DNA of 64,000 nt from UBA10649 sp965278945 (GTDB lineage: Bacteria > Actinomycetota > Actinomycetes > S36-B12). Below are positions 33,791 through 42,249 of the stretch, piece after piece. Location: NCBI GenBank assembly GCA_965278945.1, contig OZ257128.1, forward strand, positions 2,666,001-2,730,000, written 5' to 3'. A program made the translations under genes and the position numbers. The notes below the pieces were generated by a model. The model did not search any database. It worked only from the letters and a program-made list of their open reading frames with translations, and was not told where the DNA came from. The first letter of the stretch is position 1, and every line of letters starts with the position of its first letter.

Positions 33791-34480
33791 TCATGGAGTC
33801 ATCCGATAGCCGAAGCCACGGACGGTCTTGAGCAGTGCGGGGTGAGCGGGATCGAGTTCGATCTTGCTGCGCAGTCGGTAGATGAGATTGTCCACGACGC
33901 GACCATCACCGGCGTTGCTGTAGCCCCAGACGGCGCGCAGCAGGTGATCGCGGCTCAGAACCATGCCGTTCGCTCCGATCAACTCCACGAGCACGTAGAA
34001 CTCGATTCGCGACACCGGGATCGGCACTCCGTCTCGAAGGACCTCCGCGGAGTCCACTCGCAGCTCGATAGGTCCGCAGACCAGCCTCGACTGGTCGCCG
34101 CTCTTCGGCGACGCGCGGCGCAGCAAGGTGCGAATCCGCGCCGTCAGCTCCTTGGACACAAACGGCTTGGTGACGTAGTCGTCCGCCCCCGCCTCGAGCC
34201 CCGCGACGACATCGTGACTGTCCGTCTGCGCGGTGACGATGATGATGGGCACCTGGCTCGTGCCCCGAAGGCTCCTGATGAGGTCCAGACCCTGGATGCC
34301 CGGCAGCCGCAGGTCGACGAGGACGACGTCGGACTTCTCGTCGACCATGCGCACGAGAGCCTCTTCGCCAGTTTCCGCCTCGATCACGCGGTAGCCCTCG
34401 TCCTCAAGGTTCGTGCGGAGGACAAGGCGAATCGCGGGGTCGTCCTCCACGACCAGGACTGACAGTTCCATGGGGGACAT
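33791..34480 (-). CDS. OmpR/PhoB-family response regulator
   Basis: A 229-aa protein. The receiver domain has the acidic pair ED-D near residue 12, phosphoacceptor Asp56 in VLVDLRLPG, Thr83, and Lys105 in YVTKPF. The C-terminal winged helix ends with RAVWGYSNAGDGRVVDNLIY and TVRGFGYRM. It is the partner of the histidine kinase that follows. The start is ATG 34480; a second ATG 9 bases in is also possible. Direct repeats at 34534-34552 in the divergent promoter could be its own binding site. Confidence 0.93.
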   Translation of the reverse strand: MSPMELSVLVVEDDPAIRLVLRTNLEDEGYRVIEAETGEEALVRMVDEKSDVVLVDLRLPGIQGLDLIRSLRGTSQVPIIIVTAQTDSHDVVAGLEAGADDYVTKPFVSKELTARIRTLLRRASPKSGDQSRLVCGPIELRVDSAEVLRDGVPIPVSRIEFYVLVELIGANGMVLSRDHLLRAVWGYSNAGDGRVVDNLIYRLRSKIELDPAHPALLKTVRGFGYRMTP

Positions 34481-34533
34481 TCAATCCCCCTACGCAGGTA
34501 CCACGGCTCAGCGGTCTCCTGCGGGCTGCGTTC

Positions 34534-34552
34534 TGCGACATTGCTGCGACAT
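34534..34552. promoter_or_regulatory. Tandem TGCGACAT sites, possible response-regulator operator
   Basis: TGCGACAT at 34534-34541 is repeated at 34545-34552, exactly 11 bases apart, the classic spacing for a tandem OmpR-family dimer. Further CTGCG words lie at 34519 and 34526. The site is between the response regulator gene and the divergent secreted-protein gene. The binding is inferred. Confidence 0.45.
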
Positions 34553-34572
34553 AGCGGGGGTTAGATGGACCC

Positions 34573-35556
34573 ATGCGCCCTCGCCGGAACATCGCGACTC
34601 GCGCGATGATCGCCGTGACATGCGTGGCTGCAATCGCCGCCGCGGCGCCCGCCGTTGCGGACACCCACACGGCGCGACCAGTGCCCGGCACCGCCTGCCC
34701 GATGTTCCCGGCCAACAACTACTGGCATGCGCGCGTCGATGCACTTTCGGTTCACAAGTCATCACGGCAGTGGCTCTCGAACATGGACCCGACGACGAGG
34801 CTCCATCCGGACTTCGGTCCATCGTTCGGCGAGCAGGACGTCCCGTACGGAATCCCGATCACTGTCGTGCATGGCGGTGACCGTGTTCTTGTCGCGTTCG
34901 AGTACGCGGACGAGAGCGACCGCGTGCCGTACCCGCTGACGAGCGCGACCTTGATCGAGGGCGGCACCAATGCCGACGGTGACCGCCACGCCATCGTCGT
35001 CGATGCGCAGACGTGCACGCTGTTCGAGACCTGGAACACCCGACTGACCACCTCGGGGTGGACCGCAGGCTCGGGTGCGATCTGGTCCCTGCGGTCGAAC
35101 TCGCTGCGCCCGAAGTCGTGGACGTCGGCGGACGCGGCCGGCCTGCCCATCCTCCCGGGACTGCTGCGATGGGACGAGGTGAAGGCGGGCAAGGTCGACC
35201 ATGCCATCAGGTTCACGGCCGACGTCACCCAGCGCGCCTTCGTCTGGCCGGCCAGGCACCACGCGGGTTCGACCTCCGACCGAGGCTTCCCGCCGATGGG
35301 CGCGCGGTTCCGACTGAAGTCCGGCTACTCGACTGCGGGCTACTCGCCCCAGGCCAAGGTCGTGCTCAAGGCGATGAAGCGGTACGGGCTGGTGCTGGCC
35401 GACAACGGCTCGCCGTGGTACTTCCAGGGCGACGCCGACCCGGGCTGGCCCGAGGACCTGATCGCCGAGCTCAAGTCGATTCCGGCCGCCGCGTTCGAGG
35501 CCGTCGATGCCAGCAGGCTCCAAGTCTCCGCCAACTCCGCGGCCGTCCGGAAGTAG
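34573..35556 (+). CDS. Secreted protein of a conserved extracellular family, unknown function
   Basis: A 327-aa protein. A long Sec signal peptide is followed by cleavage near AVADTHTA (about residue 35). The mature part contains CPMFPANNYWHARVDAL, HAIRFTADVTQRAFVWPARH, PPMGARFRLKSGYST and KRYGLVLADNGSPWYFQGD. I recall these blocks from a conserved bacterial exported family with no assigned reaction. Two Cys (TACPMF and QTCTLF) may pair. It lies divergent from the response regulator, so the two-component system could control it. Confidence 0.8.
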   Translation: MRPRRNIATRAMIAVTCVAAIAAAAPAVADTHTARPVPGTACPMFPANNYWHARVDALSVHKSSRQWLSNMDPTTRLHPDFGPSFGEQDVPYGIPITVVHGGDRVLVAFEYADESDRVPYPLTSATLIEGGTNADGDRHAIVVDAQTCTLFETWNTRLTTSGWTAGSGAIWSLRSNSLRPKSWTSADAAGLPILPGLLRWDEVKAGKVDHAIRFTADVTQRAFVWPARHHAGSTSDRGFPPMGARFRLKSGYSTAGYSPQAKVVLKAMKRYGLVLADNGSPWYFQGDADPGWPEDLIAELKSIPAAAFEAVDASRLQVSANSAAVRK

Positions 35557-35578
35557 AGTAGTCAAGCAATCAACTACT
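35557..35578. promoter_or_regulatory. 22-bp palindrome before the luciferase-like/hemerythrin gene
   Basis: AGTAGT (35557-35562) and ACTACT (35573-35578) are perfect inverted arms around a 10-base spacer. They lie just after the stop of the secreted-protein gene and 15 bases before the next ATG. This is the shape of a MarR-type operator. No MarR gene is in the window. Confidence 0.4.
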
Positions 35579-35593
35579 TTGGGAGCCCGCGCC

Positions 35594-37072
35594 ATGGACT
35601 ACGGCCACGATCTCCTGTTCGGCGTATTCATCACCCCGACCAACAACCCTGCGAGTGACCCGATCGGCCTGAGCGTTCTCGCCGAGCAGGCGGGTCTGGA
35701 CCTGGCGACCTTCCAGGACCACCCCTATCAGCCGACCTTCTACGACACCTGGACGCTGATGTCCTATGTCGGCGCGCGCACCGAGCGCATCCGGCTTTCG
35801 GCGAACGTCCTCAACCTCCCGCTTCGTCCACCCGTGGGGATTGCGCGCAGCGCGGCCAGCCTGGACCGTCTCACCGGCGGGCGGATCGAACTCGGCCTCG
35901 GAGCTGGGGCGTTCTGGGATGCCATCGAGGCGTCGGGCGGGCGGCGGCTGAGCCCGCGGCAGGCGGTCGAGGCCCTCGCCGAGGCGATCACCATCATCCG
36001 CGAGGTCTGGGCGGTGGAGCGGCCCGGAGGCGTACGCGTCGATGGCGAGTACTACTCAGTTTCGGGCGCCAAGCGCGGGCCGGCACCCGCGCACGACATC
36101 GCCATCTGGCTCGGCGCCTACAAGCCGCTCATGCTCGGTCTCACCGGGCGGTCAGCGGACGGCTGGCTCCCGTCGGTCGGCTACCTGCCGGGCGGCGTTG
36201 CCGACCTTGCCGACATGAACTCACGAATCGACGACTCCGCGCTGGACGCAGGCCGCGAGCCAACGGCCATCCGACGCCTGCTCAACATCTCCGACCAGCG
36301 CCCCTCGTCGTCGCAGTGGGCACAGGAACTGGCCGACATTGCGCTCCAGTACGGCACGTCCGGATTCATCCTGGGCACCGACGACCCGATCCTCATCGAC
36401 CGCTTCGCGGCGGAGGTTGCTCCGGCCGTGCGTGAACTGGTCGCGACGGAACGCTCGTCCCAGCCGCTCGCTGTGCGAACGGCTCCTGACGATGACATCC
36501 GACTTCCCGTGAGCAGCCGCTGGGACGAGACGACCCGGCCTTCGGGACCGCCCCCACCGCAGGATCACGACTACCCCGCCGGCGCGAGCGCGGTAGGCCA
36601 GCACCTCGTCGAGGTGCACGACATGCTCCGCGAGGAACTGGAACGCGTTCGGGAGATCACGCAGCAGGTGCTGTCGGGGGCCATGGCCGTCGGGGAGGCA
36701 CGTTCGTCTATCAACGAGATGACCATGCGGCAGAACGACTGGACGCTCGGTGCGTACTGCGCGGCCTACTGCAGGACGGTGACGATGCATCATTCGATGG
36801 AGGACGCGCAGGTCTTTCCCTACCTGCGCAGAAGCGATTCGGGACTCGCCCCCGTGATCGACAGACTGGCGCAGGAGCACGTGGTCATCCACGACGTGCT
36901 CGAAGAGCTTGACGCAGCCCTCGTGCGATTCATCGCCGACCCGGAGAACTCCGAGGAGTTGCACGATGCCGTCGACGCGCTGACGAACACGCTGCTTTCA
37001 CATCTGGCCTACGAGGAACGCGAGCTCGTGGAACCACTCTCGCGACTGGGGTTCTACGCGGGCCAGGTCTGA
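35594..37072 (+). CDS. Luciferase-like flavin/F420 monooxygenase fused to a hemerythrin-like domain
   Basis: A 492-aa two-domain protein. Residues about 1-300 form a bacterial-luciferase-like TIM barrel (LTGGRIELGLGAGAFWD and IWLGAYKPLMLGLTGRSADG). A Pro-rich linker follows. Residues about 335-490 form a hemerythrin HHE domain with all expected iron ligands: His in VEVHDML, His-His and Glu in MHHSMEDAQVF, His pair in EHVVIHDVL, and His/Glu in LSHLAYEERELVEP. The fusion couples a flavin oxidoreductase to a di-iron O2- or NO-sensing domain. The start is ATG 35594, downstream of a palindrome. Confidence 0.9.
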   Translation: MDYGHDLLFGVFITPTNNPASDPIGLSVLAEQAGLDLATFQDHPYQPTFYDTWTLMSYVGARTERIRLSANVLNLPLRPPVGIARSAASLDRLTGGRIELGLGAGAFWDAIEASGGRRLSPRQAVEALAEAITIIREVWAVERPGGVRVDGEYYSVSGAKRGPAPAHDIAIWLGAYKPLMLGLTGRSADGWLPSVGYLPGGVADLADMNSRIDDSALDAGREPTAIRRLLNISDQRPSSSQWAQELADIALQYGTSGFILGTDDPILIDRFAAEVAPAVRELVATERSSQPLAVRTAPDDDIRLPVSSRWDETTRPSGPPPPQDHDYPAGASAVGQHLVEVHDMLREELERVREITQQVLSGAMAVGEARSSINEMTMRQNDWTLGAYCAAYCRTVTMHHSMEDAQVFPYLRRSDSGLAPVIDRLAQEHVVIHDVLEELDAALVRFIADPENSEELHDAVDALTNTLLSHLAYEERELVEPLSRLGFYAGQV

Positions 37073-37073
37073 A

Positions 37074-37376
37074 TCAGGCGCCGCCCGCCACCGAGCCGAT
37101 CACCATCACGACCGAACCTGGCGGCACCGGCGTGCTCAGTCCCTCGAGGACGCGACACTCGTCGTCACCGACGTAGACATTGACGAATCGGCGGATGGCT
37201 CCGGTCTCGTCACGAACTCGCCGACCCACCCCCGGCGCAGTGTCGCGGAGAACGTCGAGCACGTCACCGAGTGTTTGGTTCTCCCCGACATCCAGCACGA
37301 GGGTTCGGGCACCGCCCGCGTACTCGGCAAGCGCCTGCGGAAGCTGGACGGTCACCAGACCAGGATCGCTGGACAT
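37074..37376 (-). CDS. MoaD/ThiS-family small protein
   Basis: A 100-aa ubiquitin-like fold protein (VTVQLPQALAEYAGG, then NVYVGDDE). The C-terminus is VIGSVAGGA. Functional sulfur carriers end in Gly-Gly, and here one Ala follows, so it would need trimming or may act differently. It starts 1 base after the Asp-box gene in transcript order. The convergent fusion gene ends 1 base away. No moaE or thiG is nearby, so it is not an obvious molybdopterin gene. Confidence 0.8.
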   Translation of the reverse strand: MSSDPGLVTVQLPQALAEYAGGARTLVLDVGENQTLGDVLDVLRDTAPGVGRRVRDETGAIRRFVNVYVGDDECRVLEGLSTPVPPGSVVMVIGSVAGGA

Positions 37377-37377
37377 G

Positions 37378-38442
37378 TCAGGGGCTTATCCGCACGGACA
37401 GCACGTCGGGCAGCCGGCTCGCGACCTCGGTGAAGGATCGACCGCCATCAAGGCTGGCGAAGACCGAGCCATTGCGCGTGCCGAACGCGATGGCGGTATC
37501 GGCATCGTGCTCGATCACGTGCGCCGCGTCGCGCATGACCGACGCGAAGTCACCATCAGGAAGGCCCTCGCCGACCTCGGACCACGAGCCTCCCGAGTCC
37601 TCCGTCTGCCACAGCCGAAGACGCCCCTCGGGCGGGAACATCGTCTCCGGATCGATCGGGAGAACCCATGCCGTGCCAGAAACAGTCGGATGCGTCAGCG
37701 CCACGAAGCCGAAGTCCACGGGCAGACCATCCATGATCGGCCGCCAGCTGTCGCCTGAGTCCGCTGAGAAGTAGACGCCGCCATGATTCTGCGCGAACAC
37801 TCGGGATTGGTCGACCGCATCGACGGCGATGCGATGCACGCACTGGTTGAACTCCGGGTACTCCTCTGGCTGGAAGTCGACCCTGATGCCTCGGTTGGCC
37901 GGCACCCATCCACCCTCACTGTCCGCGGAGCGGTAGACGCCGCCAGTGCTCATCGCGACGAGCATCGATCCGTCGCGCCGGGGCACGATGGTGTGGATGG
38001 CCGCACCGCCGGCTCCAGGATTCCACTCGGGCCGATGCGGGTGGTCCCACAGCGGGGAGTTGAGTTCGAAGTGGAGTCCACCGTCAGCAGAGCGCCACAG
38101 CGAGTGCGGCTCGCACCCAGCCCACACCACGCCTTCAGTACGCCCGTCCGGCGTCAGGTTCCAGACTCGTTCGATTGCCGCGCCGATCGACTCGGGGAAG
38201 GCGATCGCACCAGCTTCGGGCTCGGTGAAGGTGAGCCCGTCATCGTCGCTCATCATCACTGTCGGTCCCCAGAACCAGCTTCGTGCTCCCACGAGCAGGC
38301 GAGGCGGCTGCCCGTCGCCGCGAGGCATCCATGCGACGGACGCGAACTCCGCCATGTCGCGCAGCGGCTGGCTGACCTCCCAGCCCTGGCTGTCTCCGAT
38401 GGCAGTCCACAGACCCTTGCGCGTTCCGATGGCAATCCGCAT
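37378..38442 (-). CDS. Asp-box (BNR-repeat) beta-propeller protein, sialidase-like/YCF48-like
   Basis: A 354-aa protein with no signal peptide. Six Asp-box repeats are visible: MSDDDGLTF, RSADGGLHF, RSADSEGGW, FSADSGDSW, TEDSGGSW and ASLDGGRSF. Blades of a propeller are expected. Catalytic residues of a sialidase (FRIP Arg triad) are not evident, so a binding or scaffold role is more likely. It precedes a MoaD-like gene by 1 base; this pair is one I associate with actinobacteria. The function is unknown. Confidence 0.85.
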   Translation of the reverse strand: MRIAIGTRKGLWTAIGDSQGWEVSQPLRDMAEFASVAWMPRGDGQPPRLLVGARSWFWGPTVMMSDDDGLTFTEPEAGAIAFPESIGAAIERVWNLTPDGRTEGVVWAGCEPHSLWRSADGGLHFELNSPLWDHPHRPEWNPGAGGAAIHTIVPRRDGSMLVAMSTGGVYRSADSEGGWVPANRGIRVDFQPEEYPEFNQCVHRIAVDAVDQSRVFAQNHGGVYFSADSGDSWRPIMDGLPVDFGFVALTHPTVSGTAWVLPIDPETMFPPEGRLRLWQTEDSGGSWSEVGEGLPDGDFASVMRDAAHVIEHDADTAIAFGTRNGSVFASLDGGRSFTEVASRLPDVLSVRISP

Positions 38443-38528
38443 AGGTACGAAGCGTAATCCGCGGGCGGTTCATGTCGACCCCGTCTGGGTAACTGGTCAA
38501 GGACACCAACCAATAAAGGGAGCACGTC

Positions 38529-38816
38529 ATGAAGGTCACGAGGCTTGTCGTTTTCGGTAGTGGGCTGGCCATCGGCTACCTCGCCGGTTCTGCCGCCGGC
38601 CGCGAGCGTTACGACCAGCTGGCTGCGGCTGCCGCCGGACTCGCATCGGACCTGGGCCTGTCGGGCCTGGCCGACCAGCTCGCGCAGCGCTCGGCGGACG
38701 TCGCCCGGGCCACGACAAGTGCGACCAGCGAGGTCGTCGACAACACGGCCGACCGCCTGACCGAGGGCGTCACGGCCGTCGCGCACAACATCGCGCAGCC
38801 CGCCTCAGCCGCCTGA
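38529..38816 (+). CDS. Small YtxH-like membrane-associated protein
   Basis: A 95-aa protein. The N-terminus VVFGSGLAIGYLAGSAAGRE is a short glycine-rich membrane segment followed by a charged helix (about residues 25-90) rich in Ala, as in YtxH/DUF883-like stress proteins. An SD (aaggga) lies 5 bases upstream of the ATG. The last 12 bases overlap the convergent channel-like gene. Confidence 0.75.
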   Translation: MKVTRLVVFGSGLAIGYLAGSAAGRERYDQLAAAAAGLASDLGLSGLADQLAQRSADVARATTSATSEVVDNTADRLTEGVTAVAHNIAQPASAA

Positions 38817-39533
38817 GTCGTTCCGATCGGCTGAGGCCTGCAGACGGTTCGCCGCGAACAGTCCCACGAGCAGCGCAACGAAGGTCACGAGATACACCTG
38901 ACCGACTATCGCCTCGCTGGTGGCCAGCAGCCTGCCCAGATTGCTGGCCGCCTCGAGCCCTCCCACGCCTAGCGTGGAGATGTTCCCCAGGCTGAAGTAC
39001 ATGAACGACGTCGTCGGCTGCACGTTTCCGAAGAACGGCTGCGGCTCCACGGTGTTGAGCACGAGGAACACATAGAAGTACGCGATCGGAATCAGCAGGT
39101 ACGCGGAAACCGCACCCATGAGCGTCGCGCGACGAACATCGCGATGCTTAAGCAGCCGGCGCATGACGACCAACGGCGCAAGCACGCTGAGGATCACGAC
39201 GAGGATCGGGGCCGCGGCCGGGCCGTTCTGCACATCCTGAGCGAACGTGGTGATGACCGCGACGATGAGCAGGAAGCCGACCATGATCGCCACGATCACG
39301 TCGGCGACACGCTGCCACCGTCGGGCGACCCCTGACGCGCGCAATGCGAGCAGGAGTGTCGTCCCGACCATGAAGGACGCAAGCGTCTCGAGCCATCGGC
39401 TGACCGCTGAGTCGGCGCGCGGTGACATGTCGACCAGCGACAGGATCGACACCGATGCGACGGTCACGATGAGTAGCAGCCCGAAGCGGTCAAGGTAGCG
39501 AGACCGGTCATCGAACAAGGTGGGCCGTGTCAT
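38805..39533 (-). CDS. Ion-channel-like membrane protein with a non-canonical selectivity filter
   Basis: A 242-aa protein with about six hydrophobic segments (near 18-35, 50-68, 78-98, 108-128, 140-160 and 207-229). The pore region SFMYFSLGNISTLGVGGLEA (174-193) has the layout of a two-TM K+ channel pore helix plus filter. However, the filter is TLGVGG (187-192) instead of TVGYGD. The following LATSEAIVGQVYLVTFVALL matches the inner helix of KcsA-type channels. It may be a channel with altered selectivity or a non-conducting relative. The ATG overlaps the purU stop. Confidence 0.8.
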   Translation of the reverse strand: MTRPTLFDDRSRYLDRFGLLLIVTVASVSILSLVDMSPRADSAVSRWLETLASFMVGTTLLLALRASGVARRWQRVADVIVAIMVGFLLIVAVITTFAQDVQNGPAAAPILVVILSVLAPLVVMRRLLKHRDVRRATLMGAVSAYLLIPIAYFYVFLVLNTVEPQPFFGNVQPTTSFMYFSLGNISTLGVGGLEAASNLGRLLATSEAIVGQVYLVTFVALLVGLFAANRLQASADRNDSGG

Positions 39534-40378
39534 ACGAAGACCACCGTGCGCTCGCCGGTGAGCAGGATCCGGTCCTCCGCGTACCAGCGAACGGCCCGCG
39601 ACAAGACCATGCGCTCCACGTCGCGCCCGATCTGCGCAAGGTCATCGGCCGTATCCGCGTGGCTCACGCGCTCTACTCCCTGCTCGATGATCGGGCCCTC
39701 GTCGAGATCCGCAGTGACGAAGTGAGCGGTCGCACCGATCAGCTTCACGCCGCGCGCGTATGCCTGGTGGTACGGCTTCGCGCCCTTGAAGCCGGGGAGG
39801 AAGGAATGGTGGATGTTGATCATCCGCCCGGACAACTGGCTGCACAGGTCGTCGGACAGGACCTGCATGTACCTGGCCAGCACGACGAGGTCGATCCGCA
39901 GGTCCGCGACCACTCGCAGCAGTTCGTCCTCCTGAGCCGACTTGGTCTCGTCGGTCACCGGCAGGTGGATGAACGTGATGCCGTGCCGTTCGACGAGTTC
40001 TCGGCAGTCCTCGTGATTGGAGATCACCGCCGGGATGTCGACGGGCAGCTCTCCTGTCTCGTGCCGGTAGAGCAGGTCGACGAGGCAATGGTCGTACTTC
40101 GACACCATGATCAGCACGCGCCGATGCTCACGCTCCTTGCGGATCGAGAACCGGGGGTCGAATCGCCGCGTGCCCTCGTCGACGACCGACGTGACCGCTT
40201 GGACGTCGTCCTCGGGTGACTCGAACCTGCTGCGCAGGCAGAACAGGCCGGAGCTGGCGTCGGTGAACTGGGCCTGCTCGAGGATGTTCCCGCCCACCTC
40301 GAGCAACGCCCCGGTGATGGCATGGATGATTCCCCGCTGGTCAGGGCAGGTGAGCGTCAGCACGTAGGTCGTGGTCAT
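39530..40378 (-). CDS. purU: Formyltetrahydrofolate deformylase
   Basis: A 282-aa protein. An N-terminal ACT domain (residues 5-80, LTCPDQRGIIHAITGALLE) precedes a formyltransferase-fold catalytic domain with NIHHSFLPGFKGAKPY (catalytic His), GATAHFVTADLDEGPII (with Asp) and QEDELLRV. It hydrolyses 10-formyl-THF to formate and THF, balancing the one-carbon pool. ATG 40378 starts the ACT domain; an upstream extension is not coding. Its stop overlaps the start of the channel-like gene (ATGA). Confidence 0.93.
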   Translation of the reverse strand: MTTTYVLTLTCPDQRGIIHAITGALLEVGGNILEQAQFTDASSGLFCLRSRFESPEDDVQAVTSVVDEGTRRFDPRFSIRKEREHRRVLIMVSKYDHCLVDLLYRHETGELPVDIPAVISNHEDCRELVERHGITFIHLPVTDETKSAQEDELLRVVADLRIDLVVLARYMQVLSDDLCSQLSGRMINIHHSFLPGFKGAKPYHQAYARGVKLIGATAHFVTADLDEGPIIEQGVERVSHADTADDLAQIGRDVERMVLSRAVRWYAEDRILLTGERTVVFV

Positions 40379-40448
40379 ATGTATGCCATTCTGCTCGACT
40401 ACCGGGCGTGCGAAGATACCTGCCGTACCGGCGAGGCGAGGGGGATCC

Positions 40449-40904
40449 GTGGGGAAGAAGGACAAGGACCGAGAGTGGGCTGAGCCCGTGGTTCCCGCGT
40501 ACCTCCCGCCCGCGGCAACGGCCGAGCCGGAGATCGACCCGCCGGTCACCCTTGCCACCGACGTCTCGCCCGCGCCGTCCAGCGACGAGGCGGTCTGGGA
40601 CGGTCAGCACTGGACCCATGCCGGACGGGTGTGGGACGGCGACGCGTGGGTCTCCTCCCCCGAAATCCTCGCCGATCGTCGCGCGCAGGCCACCGAGCGT
40701 TTCGAACTGGCCACCGTCCGCCTACTCAAGGCGCTCGTCTACTCGGTGCTCTCGCTCATCGGCGTCACCTTCGCCGGTGCAACGATCGTGATCCTCGGCC
40801 TTCGGGACTACGAGATCGGCGTGATCGCCGGACTGGCCGTGGCCGCGATCTTCGCGATCTTCTCGCTCGTCTACCTATGGGGCAGGGATCGCCCCGGTTC
40901 GTGA
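40449..40904 (+). CDS. Two-TM protein with WDGxxW repeats, unknown function
   Basis: About 151 aa from GTG 40449, which is preceded by a purine-rich gaggcgaggg. The N-terminal half is Pro-rich and cytoplasmic. Two short repeats (VWDGQHWTHAG and VWDGDAWVSSP) resemble DUF2510-like WxGxxW motifs. Two hydrophobic segments follow (about residues 96-118 and 122-142). The function is unknown. It is divergent from purU, with 70 bases between starts. Confidence 0.7.
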   Translation: MGKKDKDREWAEPVVPAYLPPAATAEPEIDPPVTLATDVSPAPSSDEAVWDGQHWTHAGRVWDGDAWVSSPEILADRRAQATERFELATVRLLKALVYSVLSLIGVTFAGATIVILGLRDYEIGVIAGLAVAAIFAIFSLVYLWGRDRPGS

Positions 40905-40950
40905 CGACCTGGGCTTCGCGTGCGAGATCACGCATCCCGCTCGTCGCATC

Positions 40951-41679
40951 GTGTCCCTGGTTCCATCGATCACCGAGTCGATAGCCGCAACTCGTCGTGA
41001 CGCCCTGATCGGCGCGACGGACTGGTGCACTCATCCGGCAGACCTCGATGTTGCACGTATTCGAGGAACGAAGAATCCCGATTGCGCGGCGATCATTGCG
41101 CTGTCTCCGGACATCGTGGTCGCGAACATGGAGGAGAACCGCGAGATCGACGTGAACAGGCTGCGGGACGCCGGCGTGACCGTGTGGGTCACGCGCATCG
41201 AAACCGTCGCGCAGGCCGTCGAGTCGTTGCGCAGGATGTTCACCGACGCACTCGGCTGGCCGATTCCGGACTGGTTGGAGGACGTCACCACCGAGTGGGA
41301 TTCCCCGGGGCCGCCACCTCGCGCCACCGCAGCGGTGGCAATCTGGCGCGACCCGTGGATGAGCGTCGGCTCGCCGACCTTCACCTCGGACCTGATGGCT
41401 CGCCTGGGTCTGGTCAACGCGTTCGACGGACTCCCCGAGCGCTACCCGCACGTCACGATCGGCGAGCTGGACACGTCCGCGATCGACCTTGTCCTTCTGC
41501 CCGACGAGCCATATGTCTTCACGGCCGAGGACGGACCCGAGGCGTTTTCGAAGACCAGGACCGCGCTCGTCAGCGGCCGCCTGCTCACCTGGTACGGACC
41601 TTCGCTGCTCAACGCGAAACGCGATCTTGACGCATCAATCAGCGACGCGCTGCGCTCGCGAACTCGCCCGGACGTGTAG
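40951..41679 (+). CDS. Helical-backbone metal receptor (cobalamin/heme/iron-siderophore-binding-protein-like), N-terminus uncertain
   Basis: A 242-aa frame from GTG 40951 with SLVPSITES, IVVANMEENREI and VTVWVTRIETVAQAVESL, matching the BtuF/FecB-like fold. Homology appears to continue upstream of this GTG in the same frame (DDLGFACEITHPARRI), but no ATG, GTG or TTG start exists there before the previous gene's end. There is no signal peptide, so it may be a cytoplasmic member or have a non-standard start. The 3' end overlaps the XRE-cupin gene by 45 bases. Confidence 0.75.
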   Translation: MSLVPSITESIAATRRDALIGATDWCTHPADLDVARIRGTKNPDCAAIIALSPDIVVANMEENREIDVNRLRDAGVTVWVTRIETVAQAVESLRRMFTDALGWPIPDWLEDVTTEWDSPGPPPRATAAVAIWRDPWMSVGSPTFTSDLMARLGLVNAFDGLPERYPHVTIGELDTSAIDLVLLPDEPYVFTAEDGPEAFSKTRTALVSGRLLTWYGPSLLNAKRDLDASISDALRSRTRPDV

Positions 41680-42228
41680 TCGCTCGCCCTGCCGACCGAA
41701 CAGATTGATGACTTCGGCGGCGCGCGGCCCGGGATTGCCCACAAAGTGCGGAGTGCGGGTGTCGAACTCCACGACCTCGCCCTTGGTCAGCACCAGGTCG
41801 AGTTCACCGAGGAGTATCCGGACGCGTCCGGACAGCACATACATCCACTCGTGCCCTTCGTGCACGGACAGCTCCGGGGCGGCGGTCGGCCAGTTCGGCG
41901 CGATGATCTGCTTGTACGCCTGCAGGCCACCCGCAGCTCGAGACAGCGGAACAAAGGTGCTCCCATGCGCCGCAAAGGGCTTCATGTGAATGCGCGGATC
42001 TCCCGTAGGCGGCGCATCGACCAGCTCGTCGAGTTGCACTTGGAACACGCGAGCGAGCGGCAATAGCAGCTCCAGGGTTGGTTTGCGCTGGCCGGCTTCC
42101 AGCCGCGACAGCGTGCTGGTCGAGATTCCCGTCTGCTCGGACACCTCACCCAGGGTCAGGGACTTCAGCAGCCGGAGCGTTCGAAGCCGTGGCCCGACCG
42201 ATTGCAGGACGTCGTCGATGTCTTCCAT
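41635..42228 (-). CDS. XRE-family HTH regulator with C-terminal cupin domain
   Basis: About 197 aa from ATG 42228; an upstream GTG or ATG start adds nine residues. The HTH (about residues 18-70) contains LTLGEVSEQTGISTSTLSRL. The cupin domain (about 110-185) has HEGHEWMYVLSGRVRILLG and LTKGEVVEFDTRTPHFV with the usual metal His. Such regulators sense a small molecule via the cupin. It is divergent from the flavoprotein-methyltransferase fusion gene, 67 bases away, and probably controls it. Confidence 0.9.
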   Translation of the reverse strand: MEDIDDVLQSVGPRLRTLRLLKSLTLGEVSEQTGISTSTLSRLEAGQRKPTLELLLPLARVFQVQLDELVDAPPTGDPRIHMKPFAAHGSTFVPLSRAAGGLQAYKQIIAPNWPTAAPELSVHEGHEWMYVLSGRVRILLGELDLVLTKGEVVEFDTRTPHFVGNPGPRAAEVINLFGRQGERLHVRASSRAQRVAD

Positions 42229-42249
42229 GTGCTCATTTTGCCGTTTCAG

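Noticed and set aside
37074..37376. Molybdopterin synthesis gene moaD
   Set aside because: No moaE or other moa genes and the C-terminus is not a bare Gly-Gly.
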